DNA of 64,000 nucleotides from UKL13-2 sp038236905 (GCA_038236905.1 JBBRZG010000002.1:19064-83063), one strand, 5' to 3'. Shown: positions 53,550 through 62,992, counted from the first letter of the stretch. Program-made: numbers and translations. Notes: generated by a model not told the origin, from the letters alone.

Positions 53550-54788
53550 GTGAGTTCTTATACAGAAATTAGCAAATGTCGTGTTGGCGGCGACAGTAAT
53601 CTGGTGTCAGTGTTAAACCTTGGGTATCAAGCGCTCACAGGCGTGTTTCCGCACAATGCTGAGGAAGACGTAACCGTTGGTCCACTTGAGCTGGTTTGGA
53701 GCCCTAAAAGTGGATTACTGCAACTTAAACACACTTATAACTCTTCGGAAATGTATGGTGATAACTACGGTTATCGCTCAGGACTGAATCAATCAATGGT
53801 TACTCACCTGACGGACAAGGTGGCCTATCTTGAGAGACTGGCGGTGCTTAAAGCGGGCGACGTGGTGGTCGACATTGGCAGTAATGATGCGACGACGCTG
53901 AAAGCCTATCAAACCAAAGGGCTTAAACGCATTGGTATTGATCCCACTGGTAAGAAGTTCGCAGAATATTACCCGGCTGAAATTTCGCTGGTGCCCGATT
54001 TTTTCTCGGCAGATGCCTATTCCGCCATTGAGAAGCAACCCGCTCGGATCGTTACATCCATCGCGATGTTTTATGACCTCGATTCTCCGATCACATTCGC
54101 CCAACAGATTGAGTCGGTCTTGGCTGATGACGGCATTTGGCATTTTGAGCAGAGCTATATGCCGTCGATGCTGCGCATGAATTCATACGACACCATTTGT
54201 CATGAGCATCTTGAGTATTACTCGCTTGCCGTCGTCAAAACGATTCTGGAGAAGTCTGGAATGCGGCTGGTGGATGTGGTGATGAACTCGGTGAACGGCG
54301 GCAGTTTTGCGGTGACGGCTGCCAAGCAATCTAATAAGTCGATCAAATCCAACGATGCGGTGATTAATTGGCTGCTGGATCAGGAAGACCGCATGGGCCT
54401 CAACACGCCGCGTCCGTATCGGGATTTTGAGGAACGCGTATTTCGCCATCGTGATGATTTGACACGTCTCATCAGAGCGCTGAATGCTGACGGCAAAAAA
54501 GTGTTGGGCTATGGCGCGTCAACAAAAGGTAATGTGGTGCTCCAGTTTTGCGGACTAACTGCAAACGACATACCTGCTATTGCCGAGGTTAACGCCGAGA
54601 AATTTGGCAAAGTTACGCCCGGAACTCACATCCCCATTATTTCTGAGGCCGACGCAAAAGCAATGAAGCCTGACTATTTTTTAGTTCTTCCTTGGCATTT
54701 TAAAGATGGAATACTTCGTCGCGAAAAGGAATATTTGGCAAGTGGAGGAAAGTTTATTTTTCCTTTTCCTGAAATTGAAATTGTTTGA
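53550..54788 (+). CDS. NDP-sugar C-methyltransferase-like (class I, Methyltransf_13/14 type) with altered zinc site
   Basis: A 412-residue protein. GTG start, with AAGGAG 6 nt upstream. The N-terminal part (about 5-70) matches the zinc-binding domain of sugar C-methyltransferases (LNLGYQALTGVFP) but keeps only Cys9. VVVDIGSNDATTLKAYQ is the SAM site. SIAMFYDLDSPITFAQQIES, WHFEQSYMPSML, DTICHEHLEYYSL and NGGSFAVTAAK are family blocks. VLGYGASTKGNVVLQF and FLVLPWHFKDGILRREK mark the C-terminal domain. Relatives such as TylC3 and NovU methylate C3 or C5 of keto sugars. It is followed by gmd and rmd, so GDP-4-keto-6-deoxymannose is the likely substrate. Confidence 0.85.
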   Translation: MSSYTEISKCRVGGDSNLVSVLNLGYQALTGVFPHNAEEDVTVGPLELVWSPKSGLLQLKHTYNSSEMYGDNYGYRSGLNQSMVTHLTDKVAYLERLAVLKAGDVVVDIGSNDATTLKAYQTKGLKRIGIDPTGKKFAEYYPAEISLVPDFFSADAYSAIEKQPARIVTSIAMFYDLDSPITFAQQIESVLADDGIWHFEQSYMPSMLRMNSYDTICHEHLEYYSLAVVKTILEKSGMRLVDVVMNSVNGGSFAVTAAKQSNKSIKSNDAVINWLLDQEDRMGLNTPRPYRDFEERVFRHRDDLTRLIRALNADGKKVLGYGASTKGNVVLQFCGLTANDIPAIAEVNAEKFGKVTPGTHIPIISEADAKAMKPDYFLVLPWHFKDGILRREKEYLASGGKFIFPFPEIEIV

Positions 54789-54799
54789 GGTTGAGCTTA

Positions 54800-55834
54800 A
54801 TGAAAAAAGCGATTATTACCGGCATCACCGGTCAGGATGGTGCTTATCTGACCGAGCTTTTGCTGGAGAAGGGCTACACGGTTTACGGTACTTTCCGACG
54901 CACGAGTTCGGTTAACTTATGGCGCATTGAAGAGCTGGGCATCAGCAAACATACTAATCTCCATTTAATTGAATATGACCTGACTGACCTCAGCGCAAGC
55001 ATTCGGTTGCTTCAATCAACTGGTGCCACGGAAGTCTACAATCTGGCCGCGCAAAGTTTTGTGGGCGTGTCGTTTGCCCAGCCGATTACGACTGCTGAAA
55101 TCACCGGTATCGGCGCAGTAAATCTGCTTGAGGCGATCCGTATCGTTAATTCCAATATTCGTTTTTACCAAGCCAGCACCTCGGAAATGTTTGGCAAGGT
55201 TCAAGCGATACCGCAAAGTGAAAGTACGCCTTTCTATCCCCGTAGTCCGTACGGCGTGGCCAAGCTGTATGCGCACTGGATGACAATTAATTATCGCGAG
55301 AGCTACAATATTTTTGGAGCGAGCGGCATTTTGTTTAATCATGAATCTCCCTTGCGCGGGCGCGAGTTCGTGACACGAAAAATCACCGACAGCTTTGCCA
55401 AGATCAAGCTTGGTAAACAGGATGTGCTCGAGCTGGGCAACATGGATGCCAAGCGTGATTGGGGCTTCGCGAAAGAATATGTGGATGGTATGTGGCGCAT
55501 GCTTCAAGCCGAAAAGCCCGACACCTATGTGCTGGCGACTAATCGCACAGAGACAGTGCGAGATTTTGTGACGATGGCTGCCATGGCCGCAGGGTACGAT
55601 TTAGTTTGGCGAGGCAGCGCTGAGGCCGAGGAAGCCATAGACCGCAAGAGTAATAAAACGTTGGTGCGTGTCAATCCTAAATTTTATCGCCCAACCGAAG
55701 TAGACCTTCTGATCGGGGACGCCTCAAAGGCGAAGCGGGAACTGGGCTGGGAGCCAAAAACATCGTTAGAGCAGCTCTGCGAAATGATGGTCGAGGCGGA
55801 CATTCGGCGTAACGAAACAGGCACTTCCTTCTAA
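54800..55834 (+). CDS. gmd: GDP-mannose 4,6-dehydratase
   Basis: A 344-residue SDR enzyme. The ATG at 54800 with GAGG upstream is chosen over a TTG that overlaps the previous stop. ITGITGQDGAYLTELLLEKG is the NADP-binding site. YNLAAQSFVGVSF and STSEMFGKVQ follow. PRSPYGVAKLYAHWM holds the catalytic Tyr-x3-Lys. FNHESPLRGREFVTRKI and RDWGFAKEYVDGMW are diagnostic of Gmd. It turns GDP-D-mannose into GDP-4-keto-6-deoxy-D-mannose in the cytoplasm. The next gene, two bases on, encodes the reductase. Confidence 0.95.
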   Translation: MKKAIITGITGQDGAYLTELLLEKGYTVYGTFRRTSSVNLWRIEELGISKHTNLHLIEYDLTDLSASIRLLQSTGATEVYNLAAQSFVGVSFAQPITTAEITGIGAVNLLEAIRIVNSNIRFYQASTSEMFGKVQAIPQSESTPFYPRSPYGVAKLYAHWMTINYRESYNIFGASGILFNHESPLRGREFVTRKITDSFAKIKLGKQDVLELGNMDAKRDWGFAKEYVDGMWRMLQAEKPDTYVLATNRTETVRDFVTMAAMAAGYDLVWRGSAEAEEAIDRKSNKTLVRVNPKFYRPTEVDLLIGDASKAKRELGWEPKTSLEQLCEMMVEADIRRNETGTSF

Positions 55835-55835
55835 A

Positions 55836-56744
55836 ATGGCACGTGCACTCATTACCGGTATTGAAGGTTTTACGGGAAGTTATTTGGCAGCTGAGTTGCG
55901 GCTGGCGGGATACGACATTTTTGGTTTGGCTTTTGGTAGCCCAGTCACCGCCGGCGATGGTATTGAAGAAATTTTCAGCTGTGATCTAACTGATTTGGCC
56001 AGCGTCGACTCAGCGATCGGCCAGGTGCAGCCTGACGTCATCGTGCATCTCGCCGGCATTTCTTTCGTTGCGCACGGCGATGTGGATGCCATCTACCGGA
56101 CCAACATTGTAGGCACGCGCAATCTGCTCGCGGCCGCATCAAAGTTGAATGTTGTGCCCCGCGCTGTCTTGCTGGCGAGCAGCGCCAACATTTACGGTAA
56201 CGCCAATGTTGAGATCATTGATGAAAACATGCCTGCCGCACCTGCCAATGATTACGCCGTCAGCAAGCTGGCGATGGAATACGTTGCGAAGCTGTGGGCT
56301 GACAAGCTGCCGATTACAATCGTCCGACCTTTTAACTACACCGGGGTGGGACAGTCGATCAATTTCCTGCTGCCTAAATTAGTTGATCACTTCAAGCGGC
56401 GTGCGCCGTTGATTGAGCTTGGAAATCTTGATGTGGTGCGCGAATTTTCTGATGTAAGAAATGTGGCCGAATACTATCGCCGGCTGGTTCAGCGTAATTC
56501 GAACCTAATTAGCGGCGATGCCTTCAATATTTGCTCGGGTGTGGGTCATAGTTTGCTGGAGGCTATTGATATGATGCGTGAAATTTCGGGGTACTCGCCA
56601 GAGATCCGCGTCAATCCTGAATTCGTGAGGGCTAATGAAGTGAAAAAATTGGTTGGCTCTCGGCAAAAACTGGATGCAGCTGCTGGTGTTTTAGCGACTA
56701 TTCCACTGCGGGAAACTTTGCGATGGATGTACGAAGCGCCATAG
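55836..56744 (+). CDS. rmd: GDP-4-keto-6-deoxy-D-mannose reductase (Rmd)
   Basis: A 302-residue SDR enzyme. ITGIEGFTGSYLAAELRLAG is the cofactor-binding site. VIVHLAGISFVAHGD and LLASSANIYGN (catalytic Ser region) follow. NDYAVSKLAMEYVAKLW holds the Tyr-x3-Lys. RPFNYTGVGQSINFLLPKLV and VREFSDVRNVAEYY match Rmd. It would reduce the Gmd product to GDP-D-rhamnose. Fcl-type epimerase/reductase activity is less likely at this size and with these motifs. A C-methylated intermediate could also be its substrate, given the gene upstream of gmd. Confidence 0.87.
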   Translation: MARALITGIEGFTGSYLAAELRLAGYDIFGLAFGSPVTAGDGIEEIFSCDLTDLASVDSAIGQVQPDVIVHLAGISFVAHGDVDAIYRTNIVGTRNLLAAASKLNVVPRAVLLASSANIYGNANVEIIDENMPAAPANDYAVSKLAMEYVAKLWADKLPITIVRPFNYTGVGQSINFLLPKLVDHFKRRAPLIELGNLDVVREFSDVRNVAEYYRRLVQRNSNLISGDAFNICSGVGHSLLEAIDMMREISGYSPEIRVNPEFVRANEVKKLVGSRQKLDAAAGVLATIPLRETLRWMYEAP

Positions 56745-56818
56745 TCTGACGTTTTTAGTGTCAGAAATTCTGGTGTGTCTTCTTTTAATCGGGCAGCAAA
56801 AAACTTTCTGAAAAAACT

Positions 56819-57919
56819 ATGGCGACTTTAGCGCAACCAGAATCAACTCAGCCACAGGTGCCGAGCCCGGATATTTTTTTCACACTCGGCGAAATTTTGC
56901 AGGGCGAAGACCGCCAATTTGTGCGTAACGCCTATTGGGCGATGCTCGGCCGCGCGGTCGATGAAACCGGGCTCAATATTTATACCGCAATGCTGGCTGC
57001 GGGAAATTCTCGGGTAGAGGTGCTGATGGAGCTACGGCGTTCCGCCGAGGGTAGAGCGCGCAATGCAAATATGGATGGACTTGACGCTGCGAGGACGCTG
57101 GCGGAATTAATGTCTCATCAGGATCACGCCTTCGTGAGTTGCGCTTATCAAACCTTGTTGTTACGGCCCGTTGACGGCGCAGCGCTGACACGTTGTGTGG
57201 CGGAACTAAGCCAGAGTGTGGATCGCCTGCACGTATTGAATGAAATATATAGCTCGGATGAATTCAAGTCTAGAAATGAAATCGCGCTCGAAATTGAACG
57301 AGGCGCCGTCATTACTCCGCCTCCTCCGCAAACTGCACGTCAAGATAATGTCATCAGCGCAGGCGATGGAAATGAGGGCACGCCGGGTCTGCCGGTTTCT
57401 TCGGCAGAGCTTCTCGGGCGCGGCAACCGCGGTTTCATTTATGGTCTTTATCAAATATTGTTGGCGCGGGATGCGGATGCGGACGGGCTTGAAAATTATC
57501 TGGTGCAGCTTCAATCCGGTCTTCCAAGGAGTGAGGTTATAAATGGCATCAGCCGATCTGTAGAGCGCGAGGCGCGTCGATCAATGCTCCGTCAGATTGA
57601 ATCGACCATCGACGATGTTGCTTTGCAAAAGCGCCCTCTGCTAGGTCTCGGCGCAAAAATGCGCCGCCAGGCGTTGGACCAATCAATCGTAGAGCAAAAA
57701 TTTCATCGGTTGGAAAGTCAACTTATCGCGCTAAGTCTCAGCCAGAAAGCCCAACTGGCAAGAGTCGAAAGTCTGCTCGCGAAACCGGGCGAAACTTCCG
57801 CTGTCGTCAAGATGAAGCAGGTGCCAGCGCTAAAACTGAATCAGCTTTCGCCACTTGCGCAAGATATTTATTTTCAGCTAAAAACCGGATTGGTTAGACG
57901 TAAAGAGCGGGGCGCGTAA
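56819..57919 (+). CDS. DUF4214 repeat protein
   Basis: A 366-residue cytoplasmic-looking protein without a signal peptide. Three DUF4214-like segments occur at about 37-80 (RNAYWAMLGRAVDETGLNIY), 100-142 (VSCAYQTLLLRPVDGAAL) and 200-245 (YGLYQILLARDADADGLENY). The C-terminus (about 290-325) is a short coiled coil. DUF4214 occurs in glycosyltransferase and methyltransferase genes of surface-polysaccharide loci and is of unknown function, perhaps protein-protein binding. It ends in TAATG, overlapping the next transferase. Confidence 0.74.
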   Translation: MATLAQPESTQPQVPSPDIFFTLGEILQGEDRQFVRNAYWAMLGRAVDETGLNIYTAMLAAGNSRVEVLMELRRSAEGRARNANMDGLDAARTLAELMSHQDHAFVSCAYQTLLLRPVDGAALTRCVAELSQSVDRLHVLNEIYSSDEFKSRNEIALEIERGAVITPPPPQTARQDNVISAGDGNEGTPGLPVSSAELLGRGNRGFIYGLYQILLARDADADGLENYLVQLQSGLPRSEVINGISRSVEREARRSMLRQIESTIDDVALQKRPLLGLGAKMRRQALDQSIVEQKFHRLESQLIALSLSQKAQLARVESLLAKPGETSAVVKMKQVPALKLNQLSPLAQDIYFQLKTGLVRRKERGA

Positions 57920-59370
57920 TGCGAATAGTGATTGATCTGCAAAGCTGCCAATCCGGAAGCAAACGCGGCGGCATCGGACGCTACTCAATGTCGCTCGCCA
58001 CCGCAATGGCCGCACAACCGCGAAATCATGAAATATGGATCGTACTTTCCGCGCTCATGCCTGAGAGCATGCCTGAAGTTAGACGAGCCTTTGATGGGCT
58101 TATTCCACATGACCGGATCAAAACTTTTGATTGCCCCGCCAACATCGATACGCGTACCGCAAATCCAGAAAGGGTGAGGGCAGCCGAGCTTGTTCGTGAA
58201 GATTTCCTGACGTCGCTGCGGCCAGACTTCATCCACGTGACGAGTTTGTTTGAGGGTTTTGTCGAGGAGGTGGTAACGTCAGTCGGACAACTCTTTCCCG
58301 GCAGTCAAACTGCCGTCACGTTATACGACCTCATACCATTGGTGTACAGCGCACGGTACTTGCCTGACTCGAAAAGCCGCGACTATTACGACCGCAAGAT
58401 CGAAAATATTAAGCACGCCGGACTGCTACTTGCGATCTCGGAATTTACTCGCCTGGAGGGCATTGACCTGCTTGGCTGTGCGGCAGAGGCTGTTGTTAAT
58501 ATATCTTCTGCGGCTGATGAGCGGTTTAAGCCGACGGCGATTGACCCGGCAAGAGCTGCGCGATTAATGAGCCGCTACGGTATTCGGCGGAAATTTCTGC
58601 TGTACACCGCCTCCTTTGACTCGCGTAAAAATCAAGCGGGCCTCATTTCAGCTTTCGCATTGCTCCCGCGTGAACTTCGTCAGCATTATCAGCTCGCCAT
58701 TGTGGGCAATGGTTCAGATGAAGCCGTGTCGAAAGCCAGGCTGCTGGCCGAGAAATCGGGGCTTGGTGCTGACGAGGTTGTGTTTCCAGGCCACGTTGTC
58801 GATGTTGATCTGGTGGCACTTTATAACTTGTGTCATTTGTTCGTCCTGCCATCGCTTGCAGAAGGATTTGGTCTCCCTGCACTTGAGGCGATGGCTTGCG
58901 GGACGGCCACGATTGGTTCGAACGTGACAAGCCTTCCCGAAGTGATCGGCTGGTCAGAAGCGATGTTTGATCCCACCAATCCCGCCAAAATCGCCGAAAA
59001 AATTTATCAAGCGCTCACCGACGATGGGTTTTTAATTGAGCTGCGCCGGCGGGGCCTAGAGCAGTCAAAGAAATTTTCATGGGCGAATTGTGCTGATCGT
59101 GCATTCGATGCGTTTGAAGCGCGCCATGAACGTTCTGAACGGACACGCGTACAGAATCAGAACCGCTCGCAAGCTGTGACAGACTCGTCGGCGCAACCTG
59201 TCCCATTTCAGGCAAACGACAATATTGAAGCGATCATCAATAAGATTGCCGAGATCAATGGCGTAACAAAACTGACGAACCAAGACTTGATGGAAATCGC
59301 CGACACATTGGCGTCAAATCGGTCGAGAATCGAATCATTGTTCGCGAGGCCAACTGCACACGCACGATGA
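57919..59370 (+). CDS. GT4 glycosyltransferase with C-terminal extension
   Basis: A 483-residue GT-B enzyme. RGGIGRYSMSLATAM is the acceptor-domain opening. VTLYDLIPLVYSARYLPD, YTASFDSRKNQAGLISAF and LAEGFGLPALEAMACGTATI are the GT4 signatures, the last with the E-x7-E motif. Module 1 of the three-module protein at 49779 shares the same order and motifs. Residues about 400-483 add a short extension with a helical end (NKIAEINGVTKLTNQDLME). The ATG is joined to the DUF4214 stop. The sugar and linkage are unknown. Confidence 0.86.
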   Translation: MRIVIDLQSCQSGSKRGGIGRYSMSLATAMAAQPRNHEIWIVLSALMPESMPEVRRAFDGLIPHDRIKTFDCPANIDTRTANPERVRAAELVREDFLTSLRPDFIHVTSLFEGFVEEVVTSVGQLFPGSQTAVTLYDLIPLVYSARYLPDSKSRDYYDRKIENIKHAGLLLAISEFTRLEGIDLLGCAAEAVVNISSAADERFKPTAIDPARAARLMSRYGIRRKFLLYTASFDSRKNQAGLISAFALLPRELRQHYQLAIVGNGSDEAVSKARLLAEKSGLGADEVVFPGHVVDVDLVALYNLCHLFVLPSLAEGFGLPALEAMACGTATIGSNVTSLPEVIGWSEAMFDPTNPAKIAEKIYQALTDDGFLIELRRRGLEQSKKFSWANCADRAFDAFEARHERSERTRVQNQNRSQAVTDSSAQPVPFQANDNIEAIINKIAEINGVTKLTNQDLMEIADTLASNRSRIESLFARPTAHAR

Positions 59371-59421
59371 AATCAACAGTCTTTCGATTACCAATTCGTT
59401 AGCGAAATATAAAAAGCATGA

Positions 59422-59459
59422 CACGCCAGCTGGCGTGCATTTCGAAGCATTTATGCTTG
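59422..59459. terminator. Possible bidirectional terminator between convergent operons
   Basis: A perfect palindrome CACGCCAGCTGGCGTG (59422-59437) and a second small hairpin (AAGCAT-TT-ATGCTT, 59446-59459) lie in the 174-base gap between convergent gene ends. No T-run follows either, so classical Rho-independent termination is uncertain. The palindrome could instead be a protein-binding site. Confidence 0.4.
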
Positions 59460-59544
59460 TGAAGGCGCTTCAGTGCTAGGCCTTTTGATTTAGTCATCAA
59501 AGGTCCGGATCTAAAAAAGAGGCAACGCTTATCCCAGATGTTCT

Positions 59545-61881
59545 CTATTTTGCCGAGGTGTCTATGGCCTCTTCGTCACACACCACGGCATTGGCACGCG
59601 CCATCTCGCGCATTAGCTCCTGCTGGTCGATGCAATTTTCTGTGCTTGCAGGGTTTTCGTTTGCGTAGCTCGACAGAAAGATGCGCATGACATGATCGAC
59701 ACCCTCTTGCCGGATCGAGCGCAAATCATTTTCAAAATATTGCCCTCGGTTGTAGTTGCCCGTGATGATCTCGTAGGAAGGAAAGTAATCGCACTGCGTA
59801 TTTGCTTTTGATATTTCGCCCGCGGCGGCTCGCAGCACCGACTTGCTGTACGTGGTTGACACCAGCACATGTTGGTTTTCATACGTGGCAATGAGCGGCA
59901 CAGGCGAGACGGTGAGTATCATTTTTGCGCTTGGATTGATGGCCGTTAATCGATCAATGAAGAGTTGTAAGTCGGTCACCACGTCGTTCACGTTGAAGTT
60001 AACGAACTCATAGCGCTCACGGTCCATCTCGCCGGCTACTACCCCCGGCGCCAGTGGAAACACTGCGCCATCGCCAATGCTCCGCCACGTCTCAGTCAAC
60101 CCTAGCGTGAATACAAATACGCCGAGGTTTTCGAACATGTCGCGAACGGCTGCGAAATGATCGCGTCGCGATTGTTCCAGTGCCTCGATTGAATCAAAAC
60201 CATCAGGCTCAATTTGTGGACGGAATGGATCTACAAGTTTCCCGTCGGCACGTGTCCAGCTTTGTTCCATCGGCGAAAAATGGCCATATGCGCGCTCAAT
60301 AAGTTGCAAGAGTTGCCGCGCGGTGTAGAGGTTACCAAAGCGCGCCGAAAAGATGCCGAAGTTGCGGCGCGTCGCCTCATGCGGAGCTATATTTTCGCCA
60401 CCCTCGGTGACGTAATAGTTAAAGCCGCGCTTGGACAGCGTTCGTGAAATATGCTGAGCGAAGCAGCTACCGGCGGTCGCCACTTTGCATTCACGGCTCA
60501 AGTCAAAACCCGCGCGCACGACCGGATTTACAGCGCTCGCCGGCAAGCGTTCAATGGCTCTACGCCAAAATTGGTAGTCTGGTAATCCTGAATACGGGTT
60601 TGCCTTTTGCGGGTCAGGAGGTGTATTTTTTGGCGTATTCAAATCGCTAGTATCCCCGACGGTTGCGCCTTCTGGCGTCACTGATAGATGCGCGCCCTTG
60701 ATATGGGCAAGAAGCTTTTCAAACCTGCCGGATTTCAATCGATGACAAGTGAGTTCAGATCGTTCGTATTTTGAATAAGCCTCAAATGATTCGTCGATAA
60801 ATTGCGCCAACGTCATCATCGGTACAGGCATGTCGCGAAACTCAAAGGGGGTGGCGCGTTTGAAAAAGTAGTGTCCCTCGAGCCCAAGGCGAGCGCCGAT
60901 TTCTGGGTAAACCGGCCAAACACTTTCAGCACTCATCTCGTCATCAACAAATTCTTCAACGGCTGGGAGGGGTTTGATTCCCACACGGTCAAGCGCGATC
61001 CGGGCAATATCTGCCAAAGTATGTAATTTAGGATGGTTCATCGAATACATCCAGCAACCGCGCTTTGACCATTTCTCAAATAACCGGTCAAGCGGAAATT
61101 CTGCAAGCTCACCATCTCTCAACAGCATTTCCTTCGCGGCGCTCCAATATTCAAAATAACCCAGCCGCTCGTATACGGTTTCAGAAAAAAGCGCAAACGT
61201 TTCCGATTTCGAAAGGTTGTTTTGCCATGCAAAAAAGGCGAGTGACGATTGATAATCTCCAAGTGGGCCGCGGATATGATCACCTTTAGCGTCGTCAACA
61301 TAGTCAACGTCCGGATGAAAACCGGCAAAACTAACTTTCGGAATAGACCGTACTTTATGGTGATATTCGGGAAAGTTGTTTTTGATAAGTTGATGGGTAG
61401 TTTCATCGGGATGGACAAAAATGAAATGGCTCTCAGCAATGGCAGCCTTAATTGCAAGGTCGCGCAATTCGAAGCGCTTCACAAGCTCTGGCAGCATGAC
61501 CATCGCCTTCACTTCACCATCACCCGTCATGGCGCGAAACAGACGCGCCAAACCGCGCACTTGGCAGTTCCCTAGTAGAAGGATTTTTTTACTTGTTTCA
61601 GGCGAGTGCGCAAGCTGCTTAAAGTGACTTTGATGTGCAGATTTATGCACGGCAAGGATTGTTGAAACCTCCATCTTTGCCGCGAATTCCCCGGAGTTAA
61701 CGAGGGTGTGCAGCATTTGTGGAAGATCGTTATTTTCGCGAAAGACTCTTCTTTGCGCTAAGAATCCAGCTTCGTCGGGAGGTCTGCCCAGCACGCCTCT
61801 GTAGGCGGCGTCAATAAGGAAATCTCCAAACAGTTTCGTGAGGATACGAAAAGCTAGCGGGGTTTTCTTTTCGGCTGACAT
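59545..61881 (-). CDS. WcbI-GSCFA fusion (polysaccharide-modifying) protein with N-terminal DUF4214-like segment
   Basis: A 778-residue protein. Residues about 15-70 resemble a DUF4214 half-module (DAAYRGVLGRPPDEAGFLA). Residues about 95-300 match WcbI: ILLLGNCQVRGLARLFRAM, HFIFVHPDETTHQLI. Residues about 465-730 are a GSCFA domain, an SGNH-hydrolase relative: KVATAGSCFAQHIS carries the presumed nucleophile Ser, then FTLGLTETW and ILTVSPVPLIATY. WcbI of Burkholderia pseudomallei is a proposed capsule acetyltransferase, so this protein may add or remove acyl groups on the glycan. The two enzyme-like parts on one chain are unusual. It is part of the minus-strand run that starts beyond the window. 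Confidence 0.82.
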   Translation of the reverse strand: MSAEKKTPLAFRILTKLFGDFLIDAAYRGVLGRPPDEAGFLAQRRVFRENNDLPQMLHTLVNSGEFAAKMEVSTILAVHKSAHQSHFKQLAHSPETSKKILLLGNCQVRGLARLFRAMTGDGEVKAMVMLPELVKRFELRDLAIKAAIAESHFIFVHPDETTHQLIKNNFPEYHHKVRSIPKVSFAGFHPDVDYVDDAKGDHIRGPLGDYQSSLAFFAWQNNLSKSETFALFSETVYERLGYFEYWSAAKEMLLRDGELAEFPLDRLFEKWSKRGCWMYSMNHPKLHTLADIARIALDRVGIKPLPAVEEFVDDEMSAESVWPVYPEIGARLGLEGHYFFKRATPFEFRDMPVPMMTLAQFIDESFEAYSKYERSELTCHRLKSGRFEKLLAHIKGAHLSVTPEGATVGDTSDLNTPKNTPPDPQKANPYSGLPDYQFWRRAIERLPASAVNPVVRAGFDLSRECKVATAGSCFAQHISRTLSKRGFNYYVTEGGENIAPHEATRRNFGIFSARFGNLYTARQLLQLIERAYGHFSPMEQSWTRADGKLVDPFRPQIEPDGFDSIEALEQSRRDHFAAVRDMFENLGVFVFTLGLTETWRSIGDGAVFPLAPGVVAGEMDRERYEFVNFNVNDVVTDLQLFIDRLTAINPSAKMILTVSPVPLIATYENQHVLVSTTYSKSVLRAAAGEISKANTQCDYFPSYEIITGNYNRGQYFENDLRSIRQEGVDHVMRIFLSSYANENPASTENCIDQQELMREMARANAVVCDEEAIDTSAK

Positions 61882-62008
61882 CTACTGCTTTAGAGCTAAC
61901 TCAAGAAGACCGGAGAAAGCTTGCCGAAACTTTGCCGTTCGATAAGAACGCGTGCTTTTTAATAAAACTGGCCACGAGAGTAATCCTGCTTTCCTTGTGC
62001 TGTAGAGC

Positions 62009-62992
62009 CTATTTTTTTTGGCAAAAAAAAGTATTTGATACCATCTGGCTACGTGCACCCGTCCAGCCATCTTCGCGTATGCCAAGTAACCGACAGCTCG
62101 ATGCCGCAATCAGATCTAGGACGGCATGTTGCGGAACACAATGCATTTGCATGTCAAGCGCGTGATCTGTTGCAAGCCACTCCCCCAGGTCAAAGCTGTA
62201 GCCGACAATGTATGTCGGGACTTGGAACATCGCAACGCCGCCAGAATTGAGTGCGTTAAGTGCAAGCCGTATCAATTCGAGTATCACGGGCGGCGGATTG
62301 TGCTGAAGGACAATGACCGAATAGAAGAAATCACAGTGCTCGATGGCTACTCGAAAATCTTTTGAGCACTCATGAAATTCAATATTGGAAACGGCTTGCT
62401 CTTTGGCGCGCGTAACTGCTAGTTTGAGGTGGTTACGCGAAATGTCATACGCATGAATAGTTTTAAAATGCTTTGCAAAATTGACCGTGACGCGGCCAAC
62501 GCCGCAGCCGTACTCAACGCATACTTTTTCCGACAAGTTGCGCACACCGTATTGATCCAGCGCCTTAATAGCTTGAGCTGCTTCGGGCTCGCCGGAAGCC
62601 CAGAAGCTATGGATGGAGTCGTGTAAGTTGTCAGGTAAGAATACGTCATTGCTCAGGACGGAGTAGTGGGCAGTCTCATCCCCCATATGCTCCCACGCAG
62701 TCTTGATTTTCGCCGCGCATTTCCCCAAGTCTTTTGCGTTTGCCACCAGCTCGATATTAAGCGTTTCCACTACGGGTGGCAAGTTTGAAGCGCCACTGAA
62801 CCCAACCGGCCCCTGCCCATTGAACCTCGATGTAAATTCATGAGATCCAGCAAAAATCTCTACGAGTTGCTTGAAAGATCCAGCCGTGAGGTGTGCTTCG
62901 ACGACCTCATTGGATTCGATGTCGCGGCCTAGCAAATTTTTGTAGCACCAGATGACATCATCGCGAGTAACCTTGAAGTTATTGGCTTGCAT
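62009..62992 (-). CDS. Class I SAM methyltransferase with N-terminal DUF4214 segment
   Basis: A protein of about 327 residues. ATG at 62992, with a TTG one codon earlier. Residues about 8-60 read as a DUF4214 module (IWCYKNLLGRDIESNEVV). Residues about 150-260 hold the methyltransferase core: VCVEYGCGVGRVTVNFA is the SAM site, then HAYDISRNHLKLA and YSVIVLQHNPPPVILELI. A Methyltransf_11/25-type enzyme. The polysaccharide context suggests O-methylation of a sugar. It lies between the WcbI-GSCFA protein and the GT4, all on the minus strand. Confidence 0.84.
   Translation of the reverse strand: MQANNFKVTRDDVIWCYKNLLGRDIESNEVVEAHLTAGSFKQLVEIFAGSHEFTSRFNGQGPVGFSGASNLPPVVETLNIELVANAKDLGKCAAKIKTAWEHMGDETAHYSVLSNDVFLPDNLHDSIHSFWASGEPEAAQAIKALDQYGVRNLSEKVCVEYGCGVGRVTVNFAKHFKTIHAYDISRNHLKLAVTRAKEQAVSNIEFHECSKDFRVAIEHCDFFYSVIVLQHNPPPVILELIRLALNALNSGGVAMFQVPTYIVGYSFDLGEWLATDHALDMQMHCVPQHAVLDLIAASSCRLLGIREDGWTGARSQMVSNTFFCQKK

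Noticed and set aside
56750..56770. Hairpin TCTGAC...GTCAGA after rmd as terminator
   Set aside because: The stem is short and AT-rich with no following T-run; the next gene is probably cotranscribed.
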